A stretch of 64,000 bases of DNA, taken from NCBI GenBank assembly GCA_034440615.1, contig JAOTOM010004662.1, positions 179,501 through 243,500 on the forward strand. Reading direction: 5' to 3'. The translations under genes were made by a program, and so were the position numbers. The first letter of the stretch is position 1. The number at the start of each line of letters is the position of its first letter. Under the pieces are notes generated by a model, which made no database searches, had not been told where the DNA came from, and worked only from the letters and a program-made list of their open reading frames with translations. Positions 34,431-47,249 of this stretch are shown in pieces. This DNA is from Ashinkailepas kermadecensis. Lineage: Eukaryota; Arthropoda; Thecostraca; Neolepadidae.

Positions 34431-35154
34431 CAGCCGGCCGCCTGAGGTCTGTTCTGTGAGCAGCATGACCTGTCTAGATAGTCCGCCCAAGATGGACTTG
34501 GACCGGTATGGGCAGGTGACGTAAAACAGACCGGCAGCGATACATACAACCAGTGCGTGTGAAACAAACTGGGACCGGTACAGTCAAACTGTGTCGTACG
34601 TACTGGCGCAAGAGCCGTATACTATTTGCAATAAACTTGGAATGGGCGGTCTGGCCAACTAAAATGCACCGTGCCTTACGCAGGCAGAATATTTGACCGG
34701 CACAGTCGGGATCATACAAGGTCAGATGCCAAACTATGTACCAGACCAGCGTTGGAGAGTCCGGTGGCACCGAATACAAATGGCACCACAGGTGACGCGT
34801 GATATTCATCAATGGCTTTGTCCAACGATCAGCTCTGGTGGCTGGCACGGACCAATGCAGGTCGGTCGGCGCTGCGTGGTGACACCGAATCGGCAGCAGA
34901 AAATGCGATTCCAAAAACCCCGGCGGCAGTGGCCACGGTGACAACCTTCCTCGCCGATGCGATGCAGCGTGCGCTTACCACCGCGGGCGGGTCGCTCCGG
35001 CTGACAGGACGGACACTCGAGCTCGTGAGAAACTGCCGGCGACGGCCAGCGTCAGTCGCCGACAGGTGGTGGCTCAGCCACACGACAGCGCTGACGCGGC
35101 AGCCCCCAGCGTACAGGCTGACAAGAGGATTATCTGACGCCGCTGTCACGCGAA

Positions 35155-37462
35155 ACGGCCCGGCGGCGGTCACTCCCAATGGCCCGGCAGCGGTCACTGC
35201 CAATGGCCCGGCAGCGGTCACTGCCAATGGCCCGGCAGCGGTCACTGCCAATGGCCCGGCAGCGGTCACTGCCAATGGCCCGGCAGCGGTCACTGCCAAT
35301 GGCCCGGCAGCGGTCACTGCCAATGGCCCGGCAGCGGTCACTGCCAATGGCCCGGCAGCGGTCACTGCCAACGGCCCGGCAGCGGTCACTGCCAATGGCC
35401 CGGCAGCGGTCACTGCCAATGGCCCGGCAGCGGTCACTGCCAATGGCCCGGCAGCGGTCACTGCCAATGGCCCGGCGGCGGTCACTGCCAATGGCCCGGC
35501 AGCGGTCACTGCCAATGGCCCGGCAGCGGTCACTCCCAACGGCCCGGCGGCGGTCACTGCCAACGGCCCGGCAGCGGTCACTGCCAATGGCCCGGCAGCG
35601 GTCACTGCCAATGGCCCGGCAGCGGTCACTGCCAACGGCCCGGCGGCGGTCACTGCCAACGGCCCGGCGGCGGTCACTGCCAACGGCCCGGCGGCGGTCA
35701 CTGCCAATGGCCCGGCAGCGGTCACTGCCAACGGCCCGGCGGCGGTCACTGCCAATGGCCCGGCGGCGGTCACTGCCAATGGCCCGGCAGCGGTCACTGC
35801 CAATGGCCCGGCAGCGGTCACTGCCAATGGCCCGGCAGCGGTCACTGCCAACGGCCCGGCGGCGGTCACTGCCAACGGCCCGGCGGCGGTCACTGCCAAT
35901 GGCCCGGCAGCGGTCACTGCCAACGGCCCGGCGGCGGTCACTGCCAATGGCCCGGCAGCGGTCACTGCCAACGGCCCGGCGGCGGTCACTGCCAATGGCC
36001 CGGCAGCGGTCACTGCCAATGGCCCGGCAGCGGTCACTGCCAATGGCCCGGCAGCGGTCACTGCCAACGGCCCGGCGGCGGTCACTGCCAACGGCCCGGC
36101 GGCGGTCACTGCCAATGGCCCGGCAGCGGTCACTGCCAACGGCCCGGCGGCGGTCACTGCCAATGGCCCGGCAGCGGTCACTGCCAACGGCCCGGCGGCG
36201 GTCACTGCCAACGGCCCGGCAGCGGTCACTGCCAATGGCCCGGCAGCGGTCACTGCCAACGGCCCGGCGGCGGTCACTGCCAATGGCCCGGCAGCGGTCA
36301 CTGCCAACGGCCCGGCGGCGGTCACTGCCAACGGCCCGGCAGCGGTCACTGCCAACGGCCCGGCGGCGGTCACTGCCAATGGCCCGGCGGCGGTCACTGC
36401 CAACGGCCCGGCGGCGGTCACTGCCAATGGCCCGGCAGCGGTCACTGCCAACGGCCCGGCGGCGGTCACTGCCAACGGCCCGGCAGCGGTCACTGCCAAC
36501 GGCCCGGCGGCGGTCACTGCCAATGGCCCGGCGGCGGTCACTGCCAACGGCCCGGCGGCGGTCACTGCCAATGGCCCGGCAGCGGTCACTGCCAATGGCC
36601 CGGCAGCGGTCACTGCCAACGGCCCGGCAGCGGTCACTGCCAACGGCCCGGCGGCGGTCACTGCCAATGGCCCGGCGGCGGTCACTGCCAACGGCCCGGC
36701 GGCGGTCACTGCCAATGACCCGGCAGCGGTCACTGCCAATGGCCCGGCAGCGGTCACTGCCAACGGCCCGGCAGCGGTCACTGCCAACGGCCCGGCGGCG
36801 GTCACTGCCAACGGCCCGGCAGCGGTCACTGCCAATGGCCCGGCAGCGGTCACTGCCAACGGCCCGGCGGCGGTCACTGCCAACGGCCCGGCAGCGGTCA
36901 CTGCCAATGGCCCGGCAGCGGTCACTGCCAACGGCCCGGCGGCGGTCACTGCCAACGGCCCGGCAGCGGTCACTGCCAATGGCCCGGCAGCGGTCACTGC
37001 CAATGGCCCGGCAGCGGTCGCTGCCAACGGCCCGGCAGCGGTCACTGCCAATGGCCCGGCAGCGGTCACTGCCAATGGCCCGGCAGCGGTCACTGCCAAT
37101 GGCCCGGCAGCGGTCACTGCCAATGGCCCGGCAGCGGTCACTGCCAACGGCCCGGCAGCGGTCACTGCCAATGGCCCGGCAGCGGTCACTGCCAATGGCC
37201 CGGCAGCGGTCACTGCCAATGGCCCGGCAGCGGTCACTGCCAATGGCCCGGCAGCGGTCACTGCCAATGGCCCGGCAGCGGTCACTCCCAATGGCCCGGC
37301 AGCGGTCACTGCCAACGGCCCGGCAGCGGTCACTGCCAATGGCCCGGCAGCGGTCACTGCCAATGGCCCGGCAGCGGTCACTCCCAATGGCCCGGCAGCG
37401 GTCACTGCCAATGGCCCGGCAGCGGTCACTCCCAATGGCCCGGCAGCGGTCACTCCCAATGC
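35155..37462. repeat. 24-bp minisatellite, about 96 copies
   Basis: The unit is aatggcccggcagcggtcac plus tgcc. Two linked variants alternate: aat with ggcagcgg, and aac with ggcggcgg. A rarer form has actcccaa near both edges. Because the unit is 24 bp and five of six frames lack stops, frames of 768-907 codons arise on both strands; NGPAAVTA repeats are not evidence of a protein. Confidence 0.97.
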
Positions 37463-37754
37463 AGACGTGGGTGCTGAGCATCTGACCAGTGCTAATTACA
37501 GCATCACCAATGCAGGGCCCAGCTCCACCAGGTAGGCAGACCCAGCTAACGGCACTGGTGGCCTTCCGAGTAACGATCGGACACTGTGGTCGAGCCAATA
37601 TGCAAATATTACGTCTCGCGCATGGGAAAGACATATACTCTGACGGAAAAAGAACGCAAATGGTGGTAGCAGTGCGATAGTTGTTACAAGAAAAGATGTA
37701 CTTGGATAATACGTGCCTTCCAGGTACCTAAATATTCAGTAATTAATCTGGCCA

Positions 37755-38040
37755 CATAGTGCAGACGCGTACGGTGCCAAATAGTGCAGACGCGTACGGT
37801 GCCAAATAGTGCAGACGCGTACGGTGCCGGGCGACTGATAACATCGATTTTAGGCTGCAACGACAGATGGTTAGCATATAGTCGCCAATGGTGTACTAAG
37901 TACAAACTCAACATCGACAATTCAGCTGGGCTGACTCAAGGCTCGTTGTCGCACCATTCAGTCGCCAGTGGTGTATTTTGTGCATACTCAACATCGACAA
38001 TTCAGCTGGGCTGACTCAAGGCTCGCTGCCGCACCCTACA
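37755..38040. repeat. 25-bp repeat (3 copies) and a paired 90-bp repeat
   Basis: gtgcagacgcgtacggtgcc at about 25-bp spacing (37758-37828), then two copies of ctcaacatcgacaattcagc plus tgggctgactcaaggctcg at about 37908 and 37988. Confidence 0.85.
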
Positions 38041-38739
38041 GCTGAGTGGGCTCTTCAACAGCAGAGAAGTGCTGATGCAGCAGTCGAATCGTACCGGAAA
38101 ACGTCGCCGTGCAAACACAGACGAGAACATGTCGAGTCCAGACCGCCCGCCCGGACCCGTGTTGACAGAGCGCCATGCTGTCGGTCATTGTGGCTTATGG
38201 GCGCATCGACTGCAAAGGTCACGCACCGCGCCCATAACTTCCTCACTCAAGCAGAGAAACAAGCGCGCGTCATTCCACACGAGTTATATGACCTGACCAG
38301 GGACGTTGATACGGAACGGGAGAAAGGATGGATGGCGACAAAAATACGCCCCCGGAAACACCTCGGTGTTGCCACAACCCTTATCGGGGCGGCTGTAGTA
38401 ACCCGAGGGAGCGCCAATATCTGGCCAGCCGAGCAACGATGGCTGACTCCACTGTGAGGACCAGAGTGCAATGTTAAACGACCCCTCAAAGGCATCATCG
38501 TGGCAACTACTAAACTACAATAGAATATCAGTTCTTTGCTCCTTTTCCACATCACATCTCATGAAATCAGTATGACGCGCCATATAAAAAAGCATGAGCA
38601 GCATAGGTAATGACGCGCCATCAGGAGCTTCGGATGAGCGAGGGCAAGGAGCCCGGGGGCTATGGGGCTCCTCTGCGGCATACACAGAACCGGGCACCAG
38701 ACCGCGAAACGGAACTGGTGAATCCACCGCAACTGAGAT

Positions 38740-39125
38740 CTCTCGACAGCTCGTGAAGACATCCACCTGACTGCGTCCAACTGCGATCTCTCGACAGCTC
38801 GTGAAGACATCCACCTGACTGCGTCCAACTGCGATCTCTCGACAGCTCGTGAAGACAACCACCTAACTGCGTCCAACTGCGATTTCTCGACAGCTCGTGA
38901 AGACATGCACCCGATACCAACTGCGGTCTCTCGACAGCTCGTGAAGACATCCACCTAACTGCGTCCAACTGCGATTTATCGACAGCTCGTGAAGACATGC
39001 ACCCGAAACCAACCGCGATCTCCCGACAGCTCGTGAAGACATGCACCCGAAACCAACCGCGATCTCCCGACAGCTCGTGAAGACATGCACCTGAGACCAC
39101 CTGCGATCTCTCGACAGCTCGTGAA
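38740..39125. repeat. 44-48-bp minisatellite, about 8 copies
   Basis: gcgatctctcgacagctcgt then gaagacatccacctgactgc and gtccaact. Confidence 0.9.
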
Positions 39126-39552
39126 AACATGTACCTAATTGCGTCCAACTCTCGCGTGGTCAAACTCCCACCATCGCGTGCTAGTTTTCGAATTGGAATT
39201 GAAAACAAATCTGATTCAGCCGAAATTAGGTGCACTATTTTGCCGCCATCGCACTCATCTGTTAAACATGGCGCACGTACCTCACGCTTAATACACTACA
39301 CCAACGTGTAGTATCAGCGTAGGTGCCCCCTCACGTAACGGTATTTACGACTCACATTCATCCCGCTCAGTCTACAGCAGGCCGGATGTAACCTTTCGGC
39401 AAGGCCGACTATGTGGACTGGGACAGGGCCAGGCCGACTAGGTAACCTACCATCGTACCACATATATCGACTAACCATCGTGCCACATACAGGGCAGTAC
39501 AGGCACTGGAGACTCGCTGGGGCTACGCCCTCGCTCCTAACAGATTCCCTTC

Positions 39553-39716
39553 TTGGTTGGTTATTGGTTTTACGACACGTCGATCGTTGAGTCATGTAGC
39601 GTCGCCAATCTCTCACGCCGATTGGTCGCGGGCGAAGAGTAGCGACAGGCGAGACTCGAACCCACAACCTTTCGATTGTGAGACGAGCAGCTGACCCCTA
39701 GACCACTCGTCCCCTA
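39553..39716 (-). mobile_element. tRNA-derived SINE, main family
   Basis: Same family and length as 32211-32374, opposite strand. Box B on the minus strand reads gggttcgagtctcgc, the tail starts at 39553 as the complement of (aacc)n. Exact 14-bp duplications, aacagattcccttc, lie at 39539-39552 and 39717-39730. Confidence 0.94.
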
Positions 39717-39854
39717 AACAGATTCCCTTCGATACATTTTGAGGATTTGGCGCCTAGAAATGAACCTTTCACAGTGCCATGTCACGAACGGCATAGAAAG
39801 CGATCACCAATCATTACATCAGCATCATAAACGACAAATTGCCGGAGCCAGCCA

Positions 39855-40405
39855 GGCGCCACAGCATCAGTCACGGCTCACCTGACACATGCCATCCCGA
39901 CATCACAGAACTGGCCAGCCACGCGACCCAGCATCAGTCACGGCTCACCTGACACATGACATCCCGACATCACAGAACTGGCCAGCCAGGCGACCCAGCA
40001 TCAGTCACGGCTCACCTGACACATGACATCCCGACATCACAGAACTGGCCAGCCAGGCGACCCAGCATCAGTCACGGCTCACCTGACACATGACATCCCG
40101 ACATCACAGAACTGGCCAGCCAGGCGACCCAGCATCAGTCACGGCTCACCTGACACATGACATCCGGACATCACAGAACTGGCCAGCCAGGCGACCCAGC
40201 ATCAGTCACGGCTCACCAGACGCATGACATCCCGATATCACAGAACTGGCCAGCCAGGCGACCCAGCATCAGTAATACACATACCCCCCCATAACAAAAA
40301 ACTCCCCACCCAGCGACCAGCATCAGTCACGGCTCACCTGACACATGACATCCCGACATCACAGAACTGGCCAGCCAGGCGACCCAGTATCAGTCACGGC
40401 TCAAA
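39855..40405. repeat. 67-bp minisatellite, about 8 copies
   Basis: cagcatcagtcacggctcac, ctgacacatgacatcccgac and agaactggccagccaggcga, spaced 67 bp; one copy near 40275 is interrupted by about 40 bp. Confidence 0.92.
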
Positions 40406-40409
40406 TTAT

Positions 40410-41970
40410 GGTTATCTCGGCAGATGAATGGTGTTACAATTAACCTTCAGGTATCTGCTCCTGGAATTGTGTTGGCTGGTGGCATTCATAGCGCCGTCAT
40501 TATTTAGTCGGGTAGGAAGTGAGCTGCAAGACAGTTAGTCCGGCACCGCTCAGTGCACGTCATCCGCGGCGCATCGTGCCACTGCTCGCCATGCTACCAC
40601 CGCCGGAAAAAGTCACCCTGAACCGACGGCGGGTCCAGGTCAAGTGAACAAAGCCGCCCGAACTGCCGCTTCCTGACTTAGCTGAAGCTACCGAGAGGGT
40701 CTGCACGACAGTGCACTCAGTGCCGAGGCCACTACAGCCGGCTATCGGTGGCAGACATCGCGCGGGCCGGAGCGGCACGCGAGAGCAGGCCGGCCGCCCG
40801 CCCGCCACGCCCCGCCCCGCCCCGCGGCAGAGTCGGGGAGCGGCGCGAGACGGTACACAGGCGGACACGGAGCCCTGCACACATACACCAGGTGTCCACG
40901 TGTCTGAGCGTGCCAGAACGTGTCACCGAACACGTGCCTGCACGCGAGTGACAAGCGTTGCTGTGGTCATGTACAGGGATACCTGCACATGGGTACACCC
41001 GGAACATCTTCCATTGCATTCAACTATTATTTCAGTCTGCTTCTTTGTCAGCCACGAATTGCCGTCCAGCTCTGCAGCTAGTGAGACAACTTTGCCATCG
41101 TCGCCAACGCACATTCCCTCGAGACGCGATAAAAAGAAACTCAACGTTCCGATTGATCGAGCGATCGGGGACCGCTGGCTGGATCGGGAGCTCGCGAGGC
41201 CAGAAGACTGTAGTCAGCGGAAATTGGCTGGCCCGTCGCCATCTGAGCACATCAAGAGGCAATTGACGGCTGGAATGACTAATAAACCGGCCGAAACACT
41301 CCACAAAACACGAAATAACCGTACAGTGTTTGTCAATAGAAGTAAACATGCAAACGCTATGACAGCTGTAAAAGGACTGGCTATACAGTGATTCTACGAG
41401 AGGCAGATACATGATTCAAGAAAGAGAAGGCAACATTTCCTTATACCCACATGTTCATACTTAGCGTAGCGCTATATATGCGCTTATATCATACTTAGCG
41501 TAGCGCTAACTATATATGATCTTTGTTAATCCTGATAAGACCTCCATCCCCCCCCCAATATAAGGAAAACAAACTAACATGCCTGAACGCAAGTTAGCTG
41601 TGATCGTCACAACGCACATCTTGCCAGTGGCTTTGAAATACAGACGCAATATTTTCAATACATTTACGCCAAGTTATTCCGCACAAAAGCCGACCTTTTG
41701 CGGTTCTGATAGTGTATACTAGCCACGTGCTACTGACCAAGTCTACTTCGAGCTTCTGAGACGAACATTTTGCGATTTGGAGGCCGTCAAATTTCACGCT
41801 CTTGAGCCGGACGACTCCATCGCCGTCGAAATGGTACGATATGAGCCACGGAGTCTGGACCAGTGGTCATCAAGGGACTACCAAACCTGACCCTGGTGAG
41901 CTCTGGACCGATGACAGATAGGTCTAACGTCTGCGGAGTTCTCGCAAAGGTGACCCGACCAACCGCTTTA
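40410..41970. other. intron without recognised gene
   Basis: A 226-codon plus frame (40711-41391) has no recognised motif and is GC-biased at its start. A small palindrome-like duplication, acttagcgtagcgct, occurs at 41459 and 41496. Confidence 0.5.
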
Positions 41971-41974
41971 CAGA

Positions 41975-43210
41975 CAGCCACACCATCTTCTCCACAGGCA
42001 GCCGCACCATCCTCTCCACAGGCAGCCGCACCATCTTCTCCACAGGCAGCCGCACCATCTTCTCCACAGGCAGCCGCACCATCTTCTCCACAGGCAGCCG
42101 TACCATCTTCTCCACAGGCAGCCACACCATCTTCTCCACAGGCAGCCGTACCATCCTCTCCACAGGTAGCCGTACCATCTTCTCCACAGGTAGCCGTACC
42201 ATCTTCTCCACAGGTAGCCACACCATCTTCTCCACAGGCAGCCGTACCATCTTCTCCACAGGTAGCCGCACCATCTTCTCCACAGGTAGCCACACCATCT
42301 TCTCCACAGGCAGCCGCACCATCTTCTCCACAGGCAGCCGCACCATCTTCTCCACAGGCAGCCGCACCATCTTCTCCACAGGTAGCCGTACCATCTTCTC
42401 CACAGGTAGCCGTACCATCTTCTCCACAGGTAGCCACACCATCTTCTCCAAAGGCAGCCACACCATCTTCTCCAAAGGCAGCCACACTATCTTCTCCACA
42501 GGCAGCCGTACCATCTTCTCCACAGGTAGCCGTACCATCTTCTCCAAAGGCAGCCACACCATCTTCTCCACAGGCAGCCGTACCATCTTCTCCACAGGTA
42601 GCCACACCATCTTCTCCACAGGCAGCCGTACCATCTTCTCCACAGGTAGCCGTACCATCTTCTCCAAAGGCAGCCACACCATCTTCTCCACAGGCAGCCG
42701 TACCATCTTCTCCACAGGTAGCCACACCATCTTCTCCACAGGTAGCCGTACCATCTTCTCCACAGGTAGCCGTACCATCTTCTCCACAGGTAGCCGTACC
42801 ATCTTCTCCAAAGGCAGCCACACCATCTTCTCCACAGGCAGCCGTACCATCTTCTCCAAAGGCAGCCACACCATCTTCTCCACAGGCAGCCGTACCATCT
42901 TCTCCAAAGGCAGCCACACCATCTTCTCCACAGGCAGCCGCACCATCTTCTCCAAAGGCAGCAGCACCATCTTCTCCAAAGGCAGCAGCACCATCTTCTC
43001 CACAGGCAGCCACACCATCCTCTCCACACGCAGCCGCACCATCTTCTCCATAGGTAGCCGCACCATACATAAGGTACTTCACAGGCAGCCGCACCATCTT
43101 CTCCATACACTGGAAGGCGCACCACCTTCTCCACAGGCAGCCCCACCATCTTCTCCACAGGCAGCCGCATCATCCTTTCCACAGGCAGCCGCACCATCCT
43201 TTATACATGC
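41975..43210. repeat. 24-bp minisatellite, about 50 copies
   Basis: gcagccgcaccatcttctcc plus acag, with variants gta/gca, aca/gta and aag. Stop-free in three or more frames, so the SSPQAA and EKMVRLP open frames are artefacts. It degrades after 43040. Confidence 0.95.
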
Positions 43211-43714
43211 AGCTCCCTCATCCTCCATACATACAGATATGGATGATACGGATGCATCCACCATGCAGGCATCTGTACCACCATGTATGGACAGCGGCAC
43301 CGTTCTCCATATGCGGCTGTACCATCCATCATACAGAGAACCGCACAGCCCTGTGTACAGACAGTGGCATTATCCCCCATACAGACATCCGCACCGCCCT
43401 GCAGACAGCCGTACGGCCCTGTATACAGATAGCGGCACCATTCGCCATACAGACAGCCACGTCATCCTCCATACGGACAGTCGTACCATCCCCGTACAGA
43501 CAAGCCTGCATTCAGTCAGCTGTACCATCATCCATAAAGAAAGCGGCACCATTATCCATGCACACAGCCAAACTACCCTATATACAGACAGCCGCACCAT
43601 CAGCTATACATCGTCTATGCAAACACCAACACCATCCTCCATATACGCAGTCACGCCATCCTTTTCTATTTGGGCAGCATTCTATATCATATACAGGGAT
43701 GCGTCTATCGCCGG

Positions 43715-43905
43715 CCTTGAATGCTTCTCACTAGCACAATGTCCTGCACCAGGCTACATGTGTATATTATGTTGCCTGCTCCCGATCTCATTAGCACAAT
43801 ACCCTGCACCAGACTACAGGTGCATGTTGCGTCGCCCCCTCCAGATCTCACTAGCACAATATCCTGCACCAGGGTACAGGTGCGTATTGTGTCGCCCGCT
43901 CCCGA
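43715..43905. repeat. about 60-bp repeat, 3 copies
   Basis: ctagcacaatatcctgcacc then agactacaggtgc and cccgctcccgatctca. Confidence 0.85.
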
Positions 43906-44935
43906 GTGGCGGAGAGGTGGGGGCGGTCTAAAGTAACAATGTAAGTACAGAACAAGTTGTATGTATGGAATTAACATAATACGATCTCCGACGTGTTGCA
44001 TAGCCGAACAACATGAGTCAGAAAATCAGCCCCAGGTGAACAGCAACAATACGATAAACTAGCATCGGCATGCAAAGCGAAACGTGGATGGACACCAGCA
44101 AAAATATAGGTTTATTAATATTAACACGTGTCATCTACTATTCAGACGGCTTTACGCAGTCCTGAATCACCACTGCATATGTTCAAGTTAACTTACATGA
44201 ATTGCCCATGGTAGCCATTTGTGGATTCCTCAAGCAGACGGAATCGCTTTCTGCAGGAGTGGCTGCTGACTCTGACATTGGCTCCGCTCCGCCCTCCCCC
44301 CCCCCATCAACGCCAAATGTGCTGATATCAGTTCCGCTTCTTGTCGCAGCCACCTCTCTGTTGATGTCTGCTCCGCCGCAATCACGCTCGCCTCCAATGG
44401 CGTTCACCCTCGCCTCTCGACAGCGACATCCGATGACGTCAGCCCGGCTTCCTGTCGCAGCCAGCTCTGTTGATGCGCCGGCTCGACCCGCCGACACCAG
44501 CCGCGGCCACGTCACGGCCGCCCCGAGTGACGTAACCGCCGCTTCCGACCGGCGATCGGCGCCGGCGTCTCTGCCGTGTCGTCTCCCCCCAGCAGAACTC
44601 GGATCTCCACCGGCCGGCGTCTGGTTCTCGTCTCTGCCACCGAACAAGACCTGGCCACCTGCGCAGCGCGAGTCGCCTGGCAGCGCACGTCCTCACGTCG
44701 CCGCGTCGGCCAACTGCTCTGCAGCGAAGCCGGGCTTCGGTGCATTTCGAGTGCATTTGTTCCAATGAATGCACGGCGACCCCGCCTATCCTGGGTCAGT
44801 CCGGGCAACGCCAACACTCGACAGATCGGGGAAGGAGCGAGAAGGCCTGAGGGGATCCCACAGTATCACAGTCTATACCTAGACTCCTGCGTTGTGGTAG
44901 GAACGTTTTACACAACAATTCACCTGGATAGGAGT

Positions 44936-45410
44936 TTAGGGGCGCATCGACTGCGCCGGTCATGCAGCTGGATCGATGTGTCGTAATGGTTGAGCGTCTC
45001 ACACGGGTGCGAGTCTCACCTAGATCGCCGTGTCGCAATGGTTGGGCGTCTCACACAGGTGCGAGTCTCACCTAGATCGCCGTGTCGCAATGGTTGTACG
45101 TCTCACACAGGTGCGAGTCTCATATAGATCGCCGTGTCGCAATGGTTGGGCGTCTCACACAGGTGCGAGTCTCACCTAGATCGCCGTGTCGCAATGGTTG
45201 AGCGTCTCACACGGGTGCGAGTCTCATATAGATCGCCGTGTCGCAATGGTTGGGCGTCTCACACAGGTGCGAGTCTCACCTAGATCGCCGTGTCGCAATG
45301 GTTGAGCATCTCACACGGGTGCGAGTCTCATATAGATCGCAGTGTCACAATGGTTGAGCGTCTAAGACAGGTGAGAGTCTCACCTGGGCTCAAGTGTTGC
45401 AGTGTGTAAG
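44936..45410 (+). repeat. 52-bp tandem array with tRNA-like control boxes
   Basis: About eight copies of gatcgccgtgtcgcaatggt, tgggcgtctcacacagg and tgcgagtctcacctag. Each copy has an aatggttgagcgtctcac segment like a tRNA D-arm and ggtgcgagtctcacc resembling a degenerate box B. The array starts beside ggggcgcatcgactgcgccg, a word also present at 27385 and 38197. Likely a tandemly amplified fragment of a tRNA-derived SINE; a gene cluster is unlikely because no cloverleaf fits. Confidence 0.65.
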
Positions 45411-45609
45411 CATCTCACATCAACCCCGATTCATCAGTGGGTGAGTCTCACAAGGGCCAGCGTCCTGTGTGAGACACATTTTTCACACGACCTCGTCTGC
45501 CACGCCCTGCATGTGTGCCCTCTCGCGTTTCCCGGGGAGATATCAGGTTAACTGTTTTTGGATAGGAAGGTATCGCGTTTAAGTCCGGAGATACATGCAC
45601 GTTACGCAT

Positions 45610-45815
45610 CCATGAGAAATGGCTGCTTTGCCAGCTCGGCGTCTTGGCATTCTGGCATCCTTGAGACACGGCTGCCTTGGCAGCTCGGCGTCTCGGTATT
45701 CTGGCATCCTGCCGGCTGCTTCTGGCGTGCTCTGAGAAAAGCTGCCTTGGGTGGGTCCGGTATTCTGGCATCCCTGAGACACGGCTGCCTTGCCAGCTCG
45801 GCGTCACGGTATTCT
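45610..45815. repeat. about 50-bp repeat, 3-4 copies
   Basis: gccagctcggcgtctcggta, ttctggcatccttgagacac and ggctgccttg recur with one interruption. Confidence 0.8.
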
Positions 45816-46034
45816 GGTTTATCATAATTCGTCGAGCTTTCGATTTCGGCGTTAAGCATTTTTATTGGTATATTATATCAATCAATTTCGGTGTTAAACA
45901 TGTTTATTGGTATAGTGTGTCAAAGTAAGACTCAGAACGGATTTAAGGAAACTGAGTGTGAACAGATAACTGAGATTGTGATTGTACTCTGTTCATAAAA
46001 TACCTGTAGATAAAGGTATTTCATGAACGCCATA

Positions 46035-46615
46035 AAGATTCAACCGTTGAAATTCCGAACACGCGGAGATTCCGAATCTGCATTTGCGTTGTAAGTATAA
46101 CTGTAGTTGTTCTATTGAATGCGCGGTGGTTCATGGTGCACTTCGCATATCTGTTCAATTATTCACACTTACTGTATTTTCCGGACTTAGCTCAATGTTC
46201 ATATTAATGAGATTATTGCAACCGGTATTGAAGGTGCTTTCCTGTCATCCGTTCAATTTGAAATGTTCGAGACAATCGAATATGACGGTAATATTAGACA
46301 GCTGCTATAGTAGCTATATAATATTAGCTACTGTAATGGCTACCGTATCAGTAGCTATCCAATAACGAACATATTCGATTGTCCTGAACATGTCAAGTTG
46401 AATGTGTGCCAGTAAAGCTCCTTCAATCTTGATGCAATCTCGTTGGTAAGAGCATTGAGCTAAATTCGGTCAAATGCAGCAAGTGTGACGAATTCGAAAG
46501 AGATGTGAAGTGTACCACGAACCCTCGCACATTCAATAAAACTACAATCAAGGGCTTCCAACGCAAATGTAGATTTGGAGTCTTCGGAGTTTTCAGGTTT
46601 CCAATGGCGTGCTTC
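46035..46615. repeat. long imperfect inverted repeat (foldback)
   Basis: Left arm about 46035-46295, right arm about 46380-46615, loop about 85 bp. Opposed matches include tctgcatttgcgtt / tctacatttgcgtt, tattgaatgcgcggtggttc / tattgaatgtgcgagggttc, ttagctcaatg (both) and gacaatcgaatatg (both). Arms are AT-rich and roughly three-quarters identical by eye. No target duplication seen. Either a foldback/MITE or a hairpin-RNA source. Confidence 0.75.
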
Positions 46616-46796
46616 ACATTATCTTCAGTATGCAGACCGCTTCCCAGGGTCGTGTCTGAAGTGGCGCCCATATGGCACGGGCCGGGCGTCAGAGAAGCCA
46701 ACAGCGACAGGGACAGAGAAATGGAGAAAGAGAGGGAAGGAGGCAGATGTGGTGGGAGGGAGGTAGACCTTGTCGTTTTTATAACACCGTGTCCGA

Positions 46797-47080
46797 CAGC
46801 CCCCTCAGGCAGCCGCCACAGACAGTCGTTACAGACAGCCGCCACAGACAGCCGCCACAGACAGCCGCCACAGACAGCCGCCATAGAGAGCCGCCACAGA
46901 CAGTCGCTACAGACAGCCGCCACAGACAGCCGCCACAGACAGCCGCCACAGACAGTCGCTACAGACAGCCGCTAGACAGCCGCCACAGACAGCCGCTGTA
47001 GACAGTCGCTACAGACAGCCGGCACAGACAGCCGCTGTAGACAGTCGCTACAGACAGCCGGCACAGACAGCCGCCCTGAA
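46797..47080. repeat. 12-bp (ACAGACAGCCGCC) tandem repeats
   Basis: cagacagccgcca units with variants cagtcgctaca and cagccgctgta; diffuse copies continue to 47245. Confidence 0.9.
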
Positions 47081-47249
47081 CCACCTCACACAGTCATCTC
47101 AGATGGCCGCCACAGACGGCATCCTCAGACAGCCGCCACAGACAGCCACATCAGACAGCCGCCCGAACCACCTCACATAGTCGTCTCGGGCAGCCGCTTC
47201 ACGCAGCCTACTCAGGCAGTCTCGGACAGCCGCCCGAGATAGCCATACA

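Noticed and set aside
34812..37535. 907-codon frame of NGPAAVTA repeats
   Set aside because: The 24-bp unit lacks stops in five of six frames; frames of similar length run on both strands. No domain at either end.
40711..41391. 226-codon plus-strand frame as a nested gene
   Set aside because: No recognised domain, composition shifts halfway, and no supporting splice or promoter signals.
41787..43106. SSPQAA, EDGAAAC and EKMVRLP repeat proteins
   Set aside because: 24-bp repeat read in several frames; no conserved flanks.
44936..45410. tRNA gene cluster
   Set aside because: 52-bp units are too short for tRNAs and no acceptor stem pairs.
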